Source: Distichodus sexfasciatus
Lineage: Eukaryota > Chordata > Actinopteri > Characiformes > Distichodontidae
Assembly (NCBI GenBank): GCA_032718565.1
Contig: JAVGVS010000477.1
Coordinates: 1 to 64,000 of the forward strand
Length of the DNA: 64,000 bases
Reading direction: 5' to 3'
In this document: piece after piece, positions 1 to 12,821 of the stretch
Layout of the letters: each line of letters begins with the position of its first letter
Position numbering within the stretch: position 1 is the first letter of the stretch
The notes under the pieces: model-generated
What the model was told of the DNA's origin: nothing
Databases searched by the model: none
What the model saw: the letters and a program-made list of their open reading frames with translations, nothing else
Translations under genes and position numbers: made by a program

Positions 1-31
1 TATACACATATATATATATATATATATATGT
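1..31. repeat. (TA)n microsatellite at window edge
   Basis: Alternating TA dinucleotides run from the first base to about position 30. No other content. Confidence 0.8.
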
Positions 32-1048
32 ACATACACATTACATTAGATAGTGAGAGTGGGGAAACACTTGCAAAAATAGTTTCAGTGCAAGTATGGG
101 TGGGTGTAAGATAAAACCTCCTGCCATGTGTCTGATTGTCCTGATATGGAACTCCAAAGGTTGGAAAGCTTTGGTTTCGGAATTAGCCGTGTCAGGATGA
201 GAAAGTGACACACAAGTACGCTTGTGAAACAGTTGGACAGACGTTTCTGCCCCGACTGGAGCCTCTTGGACAGCAGCAGAATGATAAAACGCAAATTACC
301 ATTGCACAGGCTAAACTAAACAAAGGACACATCAAAACAAGCCATAATAATAATAGGATTAAATATTAAATAGGCTAAAACTTCATTTTTTTTATTGTTA
401 GTTTCCCTATGTCCATTGTTTAAACAGATTATGGGTCAAAAAAGCTGCATAAATTATCTCTGTTTAACTTTTTATGTTTCAAACCATTAAGTATATTCTG
501 AAGTGGCTATTTCATTGTTGTATGTGGGATCAGATTAAATGTAATCAAGACAAAATCTTCAGTTAATTGCAATATTGATTTGGGGTTGTATCTACCAGCC
601 TAGTAACGGGCTAGAGTACCAACCCCTACCAAAGAAACATTTAAGAATAATATACTGATAAAGTTTACACTGTAATAATGACCCCTAAGGGATTTTAACA
701 ATTTAAGTACTATGTTTAACTGGGCACGTTATTGGAAAGTTAATCTTTAGTGTCTACGGTTTTCAGAGTTTATTACAAGTTTCATAACTGCTGAACTGTG
801 GTAAGTGATTCAGTGTTTTGAATGTGTGCCACCATGGAATATTTCAAGCCGCTTCCCAGACCAGTGCTGTAATGTAAAATATGGTGTGAAAAATCTGACA
901 CCTTGGTCAAAAGACTTAGCGTATTACATTCTTAGCGTACACACAGAGACCTAAAACCTAATAATGCACAACAGTAGTCACAAATATACATATATAAATG
1001 ATCCTCATGTAAACAAGACAGTTAACTTTTAAATGCCAACAAATCATA
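32..1048. other. AT-rich non-coding DNA downstream of the small heat shock gene
   Basis: I see no supportable exon on either strand. Short ORFs here have no recognisable protein content. The right edge meets the candidate polyadenylation signal of the heat shock gene. Confidence 0.5.
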
Positions 1049-1054
1049 TTTATT
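1049..1054 (-). promoter_or_regulatory. Candidate polyadenylation signal for the small heat shock gene
   Basis: The plus strand reads TTTATT, which is AATAAA on the minus strand, about 270 bases beyond the stop codon. This is a reasonable 3'UTR length, but other AT-rich hexamers occur nearby and the site is not proven. Confidence 0.4.
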
Positions 1055-1325
1055 GAGAGATTAATATTAATATGTAATGAAAAATACATTGCAGTAATGT
1101 TTTTCAGTTAGTTACCCCATAAATATAAACATGTAAAAATGTGTTACGCTTTTCCTACAATGTACAATATATAACAGATTTAATTGTTGTCGATTGGTCT
1201 TAGACAGAAGTAGTCAGTGTTACTGTTAATCTTTTGACCTTTTGATTAAAGTCACAAACAAAATTGCCAAAGCAAATAAACCCTTTTGTAAGTGATAAAG
1301 CTGTTTTATGCTCACAAGACCAAAC

Positions 1326-2382
1326 CTACTGAATTTGCTTCATCTCAATGGGGATGACGGTCTCATCAGGAAAGCTGACGGAATGAGCACCAAATGGAGC
1401 TTCCACTTTGAGAACTCCATCTGGAGAAAGTGAGCAGGTTGTCTGTTGAAGATCCACCTCTACTGGCAGTCTGGGGAATTGCAAACAAGTATGGTAAAAC
1501 CACAGCACAGATAAAGTAAAACTTGCACTACTAAAATATTTCTTCGTATAAAATGTGAGAAGAGCAGGAAAGATTAAGGTAAGAGTTGTCTTAAATATTT
1601 AACAGGGAACAAACTCTGTAAACTCTGTAAATTATTTGGTCCTACTTGTATTTCCTTGTAAAACTCCTGGAAATGATTCCATGTTCATCCTGCATTTCTT
1701 CATGTTTACCTGTGGATGAAAACACGAACATTAATATCAATATTAAAATATATTACATAGTATTGCAGTTTTGATCAATCAAAGCCAAAGTGAGGGCTGT
1801 CTAATAAGACTGCAATGCAGATTCACAATTTAGCTAGTACGTAAAGCTCAATCAATTTTATTTCAAATGGTTTCCTGATAAAAGAAGTCTTTAAGGACCA
1901 GCATAAGATTTTGACCAGCTAAAATCAGTTCACTGGACTAAGCTGGGCTTTATCTCTTAATGTTGACCGGTTGAATGACATGGAAATCTCTTCAACCTTC
2001 TTTGCACTGTAACAACAAATCATGTCTTACCTGTTACCTCCAAGTAGCCCTCCTTAATTTTGACAGTGACCTCTTCAGGACAAAAATGGTCAACATTTAG
2101 ACATATTCTCCAAGTACTGTCACATTCAGCGTGTGAGAACTGCTTTGGCTGGCCACTTCCAGACGAAGATGGAATCTCCGGACAAAGAGACGAAACCAAG
2201 GGAAAGCACAAGAAACCTGGCCAGGGCGATGTTGCTAGTGTTTTTCTGGCTGTATCCAGCCAGCTGGCCTCACCCGTATCAAGGAAAAATGGTGCTCCAG
2301 CACACTGGTTTAAAAGACTCGACTTGGGCCAGTCCTGGAGATGGTCCCAGCTCCCATTGCGTTTGAAGAGAGGACGAGGCAT
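1326..2382 (-). CDS. Small heat shock protein (HSPB1-like), three exons
   Basis: This encodes an ATP-independent chaperone of the alpha-crystallin/HSP20 family that holds unfolding proteins in large oligomers in the cytosol. Coding exons in transcript order are 2382-2031, 1709-1646 and 1470-1326; the phases fit (352, 64 and 145 bp) and give 186 residues. The N-terminus has the SWDHLQDW motif that matches the WDPF region of HSPB1. The alpha-crystallin domain covers about residues 85-170, with the VDHFCPEEVTVK and SLSPDGVLKVEAP strands. A C-terminal IPI motif (the family I-x-I) lies about nine residues before the end. I chose the ATG at 2380-2382: the frame stays open upstream to a TTG at 2433 but has no earlier ATG there. 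A TATA box lies about 140 bp upstream. It lies in tandem with dab2, about 1.4 kb beyond the dab2 stop codon. HSPB1 or the teleost paralogue hspb15 are the candidates; I cannot separate them by eye. Confidence 0.85.
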
Positions 2383-2518
2383 ATTTCTGGTCAACTGTTC
2401 AGCTGAATCCTTTGTAATGCAGAAGTATGGCAAAAGCTCGATGTAAACTCTTCTCTGTTAGACTTAATTATTCAGAGTCGTCATACAATATTATGGTTTT
2501 CCAAAACATACAACCTTC

Positions 2519-2526
2519 TTTTTATA
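2519..2526 (-). promoter_or_regulatory. TATA box of the small heat shock gene
   Basis: On the minus strand the sequence reads CCATATAAAAAG, about 137 bases upstream of the chosen ATG. This implies a 5'UTR of roughly 100 nt. I saw no convincing heat shock element (alternating GAA/TTC triplets) close to it. Confidence 0.5.
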
Positions 2527-2529
2527 TGG

Positions 2530-3749
2530 TGGCACGCCGTTTGGCCCTAATCGTGAACTTGCAGTCATCCAAAACACAAGCCTCAACAAAAGGGTGAGAA
2601 AGAGTCTTCACGCCGATGCTAAAGTCTGACGTACACATCCACATTAATAGCTCTAAAGGGATAATGGCAAATTCTTGGCAGATTACAATAAGTGCGCTGG
2701 TGATGGTCGTCTTCTCTTGATGGCATCTGCAATCTGCTCACATCGTGGTGCTCTTTGCCTCACCACAGTAACAGCAAACTCCCTGCTTGGCCTGGAACAG
2801 CATGCTCCCTCGATCCTCAATCAATCAAGAAGAATGCAGCTCCCTTGTAAACAACGTCAAGGGCCAAACAAAGGGCGCACAGTACCACAGTAAGGCATTA
2901 CGTAATTCCCTGCCACTGCGAGACTTATTGCTAAACTCGATTACATTTTCATTCCAAATTCTTTGGAAAATCTCATAAATGACTTTAAAAAATAGCATAC
3001 TTAAACCTAGGAAATCACATGTGAATCATGCAGTTTTGCAATTCATGGAGACACTGCATGCTACCACTTCAAAACAATTTAATTGGTTTGGGGAAGTGCT
3101 GAACAAAAAGGCAACATGAGACAGCCGTTACTTCTTGCTTTCTTTAATGGCAGACAGTAAGAACAAAGCATCTCATTATCAAATAAGTGCATAAAATCCC
3201 TGAAACTGACTTAAGCCAAAATCAATCTCTTCTTCCTCAGGTGTCATCACCTCACTCATTCCTGTATTCAGTTGACATCAACTTAGAATGACCACAGGCA
3301 CTTGGGGACGCAAAGGGGGCTGATTTACTAAAGGGCAGGCAGACCTGAGAACAGCTACGAAAGGGAAAGAAAAGTCTCAGGAGGGATGTGTTGTTTGGGG
3401 AGGTGGGCTACAGGAAGGCACTCATGAAGTGCAACATTCTTCACCCTGTTGCTCCAGGCAGCTCATTTTCGGTGTGTAGACTTCGGTTGCAGGAAGAAAC
3501 TAGAAAGGAGAACAAGAAAACAATGAATTAGTAACTAAAATAAACTGTACATTTTCTTCAAACCCAGAAGTCACAGACATTTAGTTTTGCCAATAAAACC
3601 AAACTGTCAGTTAAACTGATAATCAAAACCAAATGTGGATCCAAATTGTACCCAAATTTCAAAATGTAGTAACATTTTATTAGTCTTTTAAAAATTTACT
3701 ATTTTTGAATGAGCAGAACTTCACAAACCATAACAGTGTAGAACAAATC
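2530..3749. other. Spacer between the heat shock gene and the dab2 stop; includes dab2 3'UTR
   Basis: No coding exon is supportable here. The right part must contain the dab2 3'UTR, which runs leftward. A minus-strand AATAAA (plus TTTATT at 3676-3681) lies about 70 bases past the dab2 stop and could end a short transcript; a longer 3'UTR is equally possible. Confidence 0.45.
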
Positions 3750-6700
3750 TTAGGCAAAAGGATTTCCTCCAAATGGGTCTCCGAAAGGATCAGCATTGGC
3801 CTGTTTGGCTGGAGCACTCTGCAGAACAGAGCATCATAAGTCCACTAACCTACACATACCTGTTGTTGCTAAGGAAATTAGATCAACTAAAATTGCATTT
3901 TTATTCAACCATTAGATATCTTTAGCAACTGTGTCAAAAATTTCGCATTTAGTGTCTTAGTTTCTAGTGACTATTAAATTTCTTTGACTTCTCTTACTGT
4001 AGATGAGGGTGGGGCTTGAAAGGGGTTGCTTCCAAAAGTGTCGTCAAAAAAGCTGTCAGTCAACACAGGGCCTGGGACTGATGAGGCCGGAGTTGGGTCA
4101 GGAGAGAAAGCTGCATCCAGGAGTCCACTTGCTGGAGAAGGTGTCAGAACGGCAGGCTGAGCTGGGACAGGTGCCTGCTGAAGTGCTGGTTTGAGGGGGT
4201 CTGAAACTGAAAGAACATTTGAAAGTGAGCGATTATATCACTGTGAACACACCACACCACAGTACAACGAAATATGACCCGTCTGTGAAGGAGCAGTGGG
4301 AAGCGTCCAGGGACCAGTGCTTAGAGACAATGCATTGGTCATGGTACCTCAGCGGTACCTTAACCAGTCGAGGATTCAAACTGCCGACCTTCTGATCAAG
4401 GGAAACCATGCTAACCGTTACACTACCAACTGCTCTGTTGTTCACATGGATCTGCACCCAACTATTTAAAAAAAACAAATATTGAGAAAAAGCTTAGGGT
4501 ACGCCTAAACAATAGTACCTGTTTTTGCTGAGAGCTGGTTGATGTCAAAATCGTCATGGTCTGCAGCATCCTGGGCTACACCCACTTTGCTGGAAAAGTA
4601 CTGGTCGAATGATCCATTGGTGCCACTGCCAGACAGAGAGGTGCTTCCAGGTTTAGCCATTTGGAAATCTTTAAACATGTCCTTCCCACTCTTCTTATCC
4701 TTGTCTCCAAGGGGGTCCAGGGCTGAGAAGGCACTTTTAACAACAGGAGGATCTTCTTTAACAGGGGGGCGTGGAGGCGGGCGAGGAGGGATCAAAGCAG
4801 ATTGCTGGATAGCCATCATTCCTCCCGGAGGAGACATCATTGCAGGAAACTGGCCTTGAAATGGGTTTGGCACAGGACCAGGTGTGGGCCAGGTACCTGT
4901 GGGTGCTCCAGGTACTGGTTGGCCCCAGGCTTGGGTGGCAGCTGGAGTACCAAAAGGAGCCGGTGCCTGCTGTCCCCACTGAGGTACTGATGGTCCCCCA
5001 AATGCTGGTGGCGGGAAGGAATTGGGAGATGCTATTTGTGGCCCATGACCCTGTGGGGGAAACAAAGCGGGTGCAGGCTGACCCCAAGGGTTTGTCCCTG
5101 GGCCCTGAGGAAGAGATAGTGTTCCCAGTGACATTGATCCTAAAGTTGCGAAATAGAACAAGTAGTTAAAAATGTAGTTTGGAAGAGAACAAAATTAAGG
5201 TCTTATGGTAAGTCAAGAGCTAAACACTGACCAAGTGATGCTTTAGATGTTGATGTAGGGTTGAACAGATCTGCAGGAATGGCCGAGCCAGACTGAGTTG
5301 TGGCTGCACCATCACTCTTAGCTTGGGGTGCAAATAAGTCTGACCCAAATAGGTCACTTCCAGGAGACTGTAGGGGAAGAACAAAAATGTAAGGACACTG
5401 CTTAAAAACATAGTATATCAGAGAGTCTGTCAAAACACAATTTTCCTTTCCATAGACTTTACTTATACTTTAGAAACATGCAGAACGATTGTGCTTAAGT
5501 CACCTTCCCACATTCCCATGCACAAGTCCCAGAGGTTTGATAAGACCTTGACCAGTCCAAGCACTATCACCACCATCACCAAGGCTCCACCCAAAATTGC
5601 AAACTGTACTTCTACATGTATGACAAAATATCTTTCCTGAATGACGTCAAGAATTACAGATTTCACCAGACAGTTAGCATAGATTACACAGTTGGTTTTG
5701 TAAAGCTGATTGTCTTCACTCATCAGACACAATCAAATCTCAAAAAAAAACAACTTTATTGCATGCAAAAATACATTGACATTGTAGTAAAAATTAGCTG
5801 CACATTTTAAATGAGTGCTGTTAGCTGTAGGTTTTGTCTATCATCTGGGCTCTTCTTTTTTTTTTAAAGCCAATGCATATTGCATTTAATAAAGTTGTAT
5901 ATGGAAATTGATTGTGGCTAATGGATAAACAGCATCTGCTTTACACAACCTACTGCGTGTAATCAATAATCAGAACATTTAATGGGGTAAGCTGACCACT
6001 TTGTGTAGAAGTTGCACTATGCAATTGAGTGGTACACCCAGCCCATAATTTCCACAAGTGTTAAACTTTCACCTTTTCTCTCCTCCGTACCCGGCTACCT
6101 TTAGAGCTTGGAGGAGGTGGGCACAGACTTGGCACCCCACCGTTTTGCACAAGGGGCAACACAGTGTCGTTACAGGGAGGCAGAGTTTGAAATCCAGGTT
6201 GTATTGATTTCCCGATGCCATTACATAATAAAGGAGGGATTTGGAGCACAGCAGGTATAATTTTGTTTAAAGCGTTATTATTAAAGGACAGGACTGAATC
6301 TGATAAACTCACAAAAGCATTGCTATTGCCATTCAAATCCCTTGAAGAAAGCTTAACCAGTGCATTCATACTCTTCTGTGAGAAGTCACCATTAAACTGT
6401 TCACTAACGAGCTGAATATTAAGGGCCGAGTCATTATGTTTTGTTGGACCTTGCAAAAGGCTGCCCTGGAGATCTGATCCATTACTGGACAAAAAGGATG
6501 AAACTGATGAGTTGATCTGGCCATTAGTTGGAGAAAAGGGATCAGCACTGAATGGGTCACGACTTGGAACAGGGAATAGCTCTAACAAGGATGGAAATGA
6601 CTTGTCATTGGGTGTGTTGCAAGGGACAGTGGGATAGGAAAGAAAACGATCCCTTTTAAGGTGGTTTTGATTGGCGTCGATCACAGCAGCAAGTTCCAGC

Positions 6701-9481
6701 AACAAAACACTGTCAGGCTGATTTTAGAAGGTGGGTAATAGAAGGATAAAAAGAAGAGAAAAAAGAAATGAGGGAAAACAAATTAGTACTTCATGTTGTG
6801 AAAGTTGAAAAAGTTTGATACATCATTAAAGAGAAGTCCAACAATTCCAAGTCAGTTTATAAAACGTACATTCATAATAAGGTTTTAATGGCAGGCATAA
6901 CATTTTATAAAGAGTAGATAATGTCAAGACAAGAAATTCACGACACCCTATTCAGTCACTCCAGGATTTTGCGGGCCTTTTTTGAGATTGTTGTGGCCTA
7001 AAATGCCTGATTTTGTGGCAGCTTTTCTAAAGAATTCTGACGAAAATGCAGTGTTTTTAGCCGTTTTGTTGCAATAAAGTTGTGGGAGCAAGTCAAAAGT
7101 TGCGAAAAATTAGTGATTTTGTCCCCCTTTATAATGATTATTTAACAATTAATTCAAACGAAGGCAAAAAAACCCAACTTTTTTTTAACCATTAATCATT
7201 TAGTTATTTTTGAAGGTAAATGTGAGGAACACGTAACAAGGAAGTGAGTTCGCTGACGTATGCGGGAAATGACAATGATTGATCAAAACTTGCACAGTAA
7301 TTGGTCAAAATCAAACAGTAGTAATGAATTCTCGGGAATTGGCTGAATTTGCGATAATAGTTGCAGTCGCAACATTGCGAGGTCCTGGAGGGTCTGCCTA
7401 TCCTACTCTTTAATGGCAAGCAAGCTATTAGCGTAGTATTGTTAGTCACAACTTTTAGCAAGGTCTGGCTCGTTTTAGTGCACCGTTAGTGAAGATAGTG
7501 TCTAAAATACAAAAAATTAGAGGCCAAACGGTATAAGTCATTGTTAACGTGAAGCTTGGTATTGGATAAACCAAGCACCAGACACTTTACCCCTGTGTGA
7601 TTGTTCCAAACATCCTGACCACAGAATAAAAAATACAGGAAATAGTCAGTCAAAAATTCTGGTTAATATCAGTAAAAAGTATTTTCATGAAAGATAATTA
7701 GGATGCGCTTTACCGTGGGCGAGTTGATATCGGGAGGCGTGGACATGTCTCCAAAAAGGTCCATTTGCTCCACAGTCTGCACACAAACATGCAAGCCCCA
7801 TCATTTAGATTTAATGTACAATTTACAAAACATTTTCTTAAAAAGAAATCATTAAACTTACTTTTACAGTGTTCACCTCACCATCCAGACTGAGCAATGC
7901 ATCACCTCCATTCTTTAAAGAGAAATATAAAATATCAAACATTTAAACATAATGAAAGGGGGAAAACTTCAAAAAGAACAAAATATGTTCACACTCTTAC
8001 CTCAACCACATCATTGCTGATTTCATTCTGTATGGAAGCAGACATTTAAGTCATTCAAAGAACACGCATGAAATCTACAATTTTTAGTATAACCAGAATT
8101 TCCACATATTCAAGTGATCAAGTGGACACTCATGTTTATGCTGTTCCTAACACACCAACACAAATTTAAAGAGATTTATGGAGTCTTTAATTTTCTTAAT
8201 TTGGTTTCAACAGAACACCAAGATGAACGTCTTTTTTTAGTTTCCAGAACCACATACCTTCTGAGCAGCCAGTGCTTCCTTCTGCCTTGTGTTGAAGATG
8301 ACCTGGAACAGGTCTTTCAGGTCTATGACCAATGGCTCTGCCTAGAGAGTTGAGAGCACATTCACAAAAATGGAACTGGACATATTGGGTATATTTCCAA
8401 AAGTAAATTTCAGCAGTCATATAAAGTTCAAAAACAATTGTGAAACCAGAAAAGACCTGCTGGGCCGTCTTGATGGCAAAGAATTGGTGTTGTCCTTCTG
8501 CCCCGCACACATATCCAAATGCCCGGTTGTCCGTGATGTCCCGAGCGATGAAGGAGATTTTGTTCACTGCATGCTCATGTTCGATCACCTGCCAAAAGAC
8601 GAGGAGAGCGTTAGCCATCTCATCAGTCCATAGACCCATGAGAACAGAAGTCGTCTTGAAGTGCGTTCCTTACGCCAGTCTTCTCGTCAATGATTTTTAT
8701 TCCTGACATAGAGATGGTCACCCAGATTCTCTGCTTGTGTTTACCCTGGGAACGAGCAGCTACTGCCATACCCTACAGAGAGGGCAAGGAAGAAAGAAGA
8801 GTTGAATGCATGCCTTTCAATCAAATCCATTAGTAGCGCCAAATCCTGAAGACCATTATGGTAAAAATATTTCTTAGTTATTCACGAGAACGCCAATGAA
8901 ACTGCAGCTAATGGCTAATTTGGTGTAATCAAAAAGGTTGATCAAAAGCAAGGAATTTTGGGTTGATAACCAAATGCGTCATGATTACAGCCATTTTGGA
9001 TCTGTACCTTAAGTTTCATCATGGAGTCCTGGCTCATTTTGTCCCCCCTGGCTTCAGGAACGTCATCAATGCCAATCAGCTTTGCTTTATACCGAACGCC
9101 ATCACCCTGAAACCTGCTCAGCAGGTATTCATCCGTCTTCTCCGGCACTGATGAGGGAACAATGAAGCCATGGCGAAAAAGCCAACACAATCAGACCATA
9201 ATAGAGGGCACCTACAAACTTTTAACCTCAAGGAAACAATATCAGAATTTCTGATTGAGAATATGTCCAGGCACCACTACTACAAAGAAAACGTTAAGAA
9301 AAGGCATACATTTCTTTCTCTCCCTTGAGAAGAAGGGTGCCTTGCTCACGGCAGGGGCAGGAGCCGGAGTTGCTATCGTGGTCGTAGAGGCGGCAATAAC
9401 GGCCTCAGGGGCGGCGACAGGAGCAGCAGGGACCTCAGGGGTTACCGGTACAACTGCAACAGACTGGACTTCCGCTGACAT
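3750..9481 (-). CDS. dab2: Disabled-2 (Dab2), clathrin-associated endocytic adaptor, 13 coding exons
   Basis: Dab2 links LDL-receptor-family tails to clathrin, AP-2 and myosin VI during endocytosis. Coding exons: 9481-9310, 9147-9008, 8772-8674, 8588-8457, 8341-8258, 8027-8001, 7912-7862, 7776-7714, 6717-6073, 5367-5232, 5139-4519, 4206-3998 and 3818-3750. All phases agree and give about 815 residues (human about 770). Residues 1-58 are a low-complexity Ala/Pro/Val/Thr segment. The PTB domain (about 59-205) begins at PEKTDEYLL and includes DKMSQDSMMKLK, GIKIIDEKTG and the ITDNRAFGYVCG strand. DPF motifs (SRDPFSADPF) in the large ninth exon are AP-2 sites. Exon 11 has a proline-rich SH3 ligand (PPRPPPRPPVK), a TALDPLGDK-like block and the DHDDFDINQL myosin VI region. 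The protein ends in a DPFGG-NPFA (EH-domain ligand). The start at 9479-9481 is the first ATG of the open frame. The donor after exon 4 (CAG/GTCTTT) is weak. An untranslated upstream exon is needed. Confidence 0.95.
4222..4436 (-). mobile_element. tRNA-derived SINE in dab2 intron 11
   Basis: Read on the minus strand, the head looks like a tRNA. It has an A-box-like GTAGTGTAACGGTTAGCA and a B-box-like GGCAGTTTGAATCC, followed by GACTGGTTAAGGTACC and a tail with the complement of the CACTGTGAACACA block. The same family occurs at 38.5-39.0 kb and 48.35 kb, which supports a dispersed SINE. Confidence 0.7.
6958..7393. mobile_element. MITE-like element in dab2 intron 8 (copy 1)
   Basis: The two ends are inverted repeats built on CTCCAGGA...TCCTGGAG. 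The interior shares long blocks, in reverse orientation, with 25.86-26.22 kb, for example the stretch around GAAGTGAGTTCGCTGACG and the ATTAATCATTTAGTTATTTTTGAAGG block. No ORF is seen, so it is non-autonomous. I could not see a clear target duplication. Confidence 0.6.
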
Positions 9482-10024
9482 GATCAAAGCACCACAGGAT
9501 GTGCACAACGAGAGAGAAAGATGTGGTGGTGGTGGTGGTGGCTGATGTGGTGGCAATGGTAGCAAGGGGGCACAAGGCTCCTCGATACAAGAGGACAAGG
9601 ACAGTTGGATTGTTCAGCAAGTGCACATTCTCAGCACTGGGCCTACGGGTTAAAATCAAATAGATTCATACATTTAAAAAGTAGTTTGTTTTATATATAA
9701 ATTTTATTTTAGTGTCATATTACTTCCATCTGACATTTAACTGATTCACAGGTTGTGTAGATTTTTCAGAGAAGTTAAATTGTACTGAAGAGTTGCATGA
9801 CCACAATATCCATTTAAAAGCCCACATCCCCCCCCTGGTGGAGGTCGGAGGCATTACACCCTTCACTCAACTTCCTGACCGACACATCCACACCACACAT
9901 CGTCTTTTCCTTCTTTAAAACTAATTACAAGAGGTCATGTTCAAATCCCATGGTTTCTACTTTCAATTCATACTAATGACAGTCAAGACTTTGTCTTTAC
10001 ATATAAACATATAGATATATATAT

Positions 10025-10074
<50 letters not shown>

Positions 10075-12800
10075 GTATAGACAAGTATATAATAAAGTAC
10101 ATACAAAATAAAGTAAAATATCTACAATTTTTTACAGAAATACCACAGGGTAAAATATTTTAGTTTAAGCAATAGAGTAAATTTCTAATAAAACAGCATC
10201 AATCATCCCAGTGAGGATCAGGTGAGCAAAATGATTATTATAATGAACAAACAAGCTCCAAGCTTTGCTAAATATAAACCAATGCACAGGGCAAAGGAAA
10301 GTCAATCCTTAAAAATGACTCTGATTAAAGAAAACCAGGACTTAAGACAAGACATACCTCCCAGACAATGAGCTTGGCTGTTTGCAGCTTACTGAGAAAT
10401 GCTCGTGAGCAGAGGTTGGCAGAGATCAAAGGTTGAGCAGTTAAATTCGGTTAATCTTATTCCAGAAGCTTGTTTGCTCTTCCACCATCATGGTTATGGT
10501 TCTGAGCCTTACCAAAACTGACCTAATGGGTGCTAAACTTTGTAACATTTAAAATTACTGAAAGCTTCACAAAAACATCTACCAGAGCCTGTTAAATGAA
10601 GAAATACTTATTGGTGTGATGCTTCTAACCACTTTAATCCAAACTGCACAAGTATTTTTATTTAGCAGTTTAGGTTACTATTTTTCCCCTTTTAGTAGCC
10701 TAGTATAGTTTTGTATCCCTTTTACTAGCCGAGGTAGCCAGATGGAAATAAAAGAAAAAAAATGTTTCAACTTCCTCTTATTGATGAAAGGATTGGGAAT
10801 CACAGAAAGGGTTGCAATCCAAAGATAACACATAATCCTGTGATCACTGGCACAGGACAACACTACAGGCCCTCAAACGTCTATGCCCCCAAAATACAGG
10901 TGCAATGACCATCTCCAAAAAAATGGACAGGCAGCTTTATAACCGCATATACATTTCACTGGCCATTTACACCCAAATCCTAAGACACCTTAATTTGCTG
11001 CAGTTTTAACTTTAACTCAAGTATCACTCAGATCACATGAGCACCGTCATTCTTCAGCAGCTAGTACTATGTTAATGCTCAATGGTGAACCAAATTCCTG
11101 CTTCCATGAGGTAGAAATATGTTAATGGTGTCTGTGCAAAAGAAGCTGTTCCCATCTTAACTTTTACCCAAGATTACTACAGACCTTTACAGAGACAGTT
11201 ATGCCAACGCACTGATCAAGTAGCACTACAGTGTGTTTTAGCAAACATACTTATCACAGCTTGTTATCAAGAGAGGAAACGGTAGCAGTGTTACAGATAA
11301 CAGATAACACCGGACACCATAAAGAACTGCCTTAACGCCTACATAAATCTTTTATTATTTAATTCTACAGACATAAATGGGGGATAATTACAGAACAAAT
11401 AGAAATGCAATAAACTGCCTTCAGAAACTACCCAGTATCCCGCAAAACAAACAGATGTTTAAAAAAAGTGATTGTTGCATGAAATTGAGCCAAAATCTGT
11501 AAATTTCTCAATTATACAATTAACTAAAAAGAATTATGACCACATTTATGTCACTGTGTGATGTGTCATAAATATCAACTAACGATTTGATCACAAGAGA
11601 AGCGGTGGGCAGACTATAAAATGGTGCTATAAAAGGTTATAAAAGTGCTAAAGAACATGCTTAAATGGCACTTTGGACATGTTTATATGAGAACCTGTAG
11701 TACCTTTAAACATGTCGTAGTCAAGATATAGACAACTCATTTTTAAAGCCCAAGTAAACAACTAGTGTGAAAATTCCAAATCACTCAGACTGAATAGCTG
11801 TATGAACTGTTATAAAGATCAAGTGCATAATCTCAATTTGTGTCTAAATAATATGAATCAGAAAAGAAAGTAAAAATAGATTGGTGCACATGATGCTTAT
11901 CATATGAAATAACTGGAAAGTATTTCACCTGCTCATCACTTTGTTTCACACTTGTTTAATGAAGCAAAAAAAAATTATTTATACACAATAAACAAGATTA
12001 TAAAATCAGATTATTAATCTGCCCAAAAATTAAGTAAGAAAGGAGGTTTCATTCCACAATTCACACATAAAATAACAGAGAATGATCCAGAAAATGCACA
12101 AATTTGAGGAGGTTTTGGAACATCATTCTGGCTGTTCAGTAACTAAACTGAGAGTCGAGTGTACCAGTTGAGTTGTGTTAAAATGCAGGAGTCAGCAACA
12201 ATCGAAGGTGCTCATAAAAACGTTCCATTGTCGTGCATCAGCAATCTACAATGTTTTTGCTGGGTGGTTACTTGTTAACTGGTTTAACTGCATTAAAATG
12301 CTGCTACCATCATTTCTACAACTGTTAAACATTTTGTAGAGGTTAAAATATTAAAGATTTTTAAAGCTAATTAAGACCAAAAACGTTTTAAACATTTACT
12401 GGACACAAAGGCAGTTTGGAATCACTTACTAACTAGGAGTTTTAGAAGCTTCTGGTTATTCTAAATAAAATGAACTTGCTCTGATTTTGCTGAAGAGGTA
12501 TATAATAAATGGGAAATAAAATGTAACCCTCAATAATTAGACCCTTCCACACTAATTAGTTAATTTAATTAGGCAATTAAACCCACTTAATTTTGGATAA
12601 GGCTATATTTGAGAAGTAAATACTATTTTTCAAGTCTTTTTACTGCACATTTGATTAAATTGTGAAAACTCTTTATTATCTCATTTTGAAGCTGAGAATT
12701 TGAGGTTCGTGTAGAGAATGGGAAATAAAAACACAGGAAAGGTTTATCAATATCTAAGTGTAAATTTAAAAGTTTTACGGTTTAATAGCGCGATTTAAAA
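9482..12800 (-). other. dab2 5'UTR exon part and 5' intron
   Basis: The first coding exon extends to an acceptor near 9642 (minus-strand CCGTAG), so 9482-9642 is 5'UTR; it contains a CCACCA-rich run complementary to 9523-9541. The rest is AT-rich intron without coding exons. A good donor on the minus strand (GGGAG/GTATGTC, plus position about 10356) could belong to an untranslated exon, but this is only a splice-motif guess. Confidence 0.4.
10030..10073. repeat. (AC)n microsatellite
   Basis: About 22 uninterrupted AC units in the dab2 5' intron, preceded by ATATAT sequence. Likely polymorphic. Confidence 0.9.
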
Positions 12801-12801
12801 G

Positions 12802-12821
12802 TGACTCACTGCGCATGCGCC
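12802..12821 (-). promoter_or_regulatory. Candidate dab2 promoter: AP-1 and NRF1 motifs
   Basis: A perfect AP-1 site (TGACTCA, 12802-12808) abuts a palindromic NRF1 motif (TGCGCATGCGCC, 12810-12821). Local CpG density rises here and continues to about 13.28 kb. On the minus strand a splice donor (CTACAG/GTAGACG) lies at about 13,020 and another (TTACAG/GTGTTT) near 12,840, so an untranslated first exon could start in 13.0-13.28 kb. Position upstream of dab2 and base composition support a promoter; the transcription start is not known. Confidence 0.4.

Noticed and set aside
2060..2446. 128-codon plus-strand ORF opposite the small heat shock gene
   Set aside because: It is the complement of the first coding exon, which has clear family motifs on the minus strand.
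4222..4436. A functional tRNA gene
   Set aside because: The A- and B-box-like parts belong to a SINE head repeated elsewhere in the window, and no cloverleaf with paired acceptor stem is evident.
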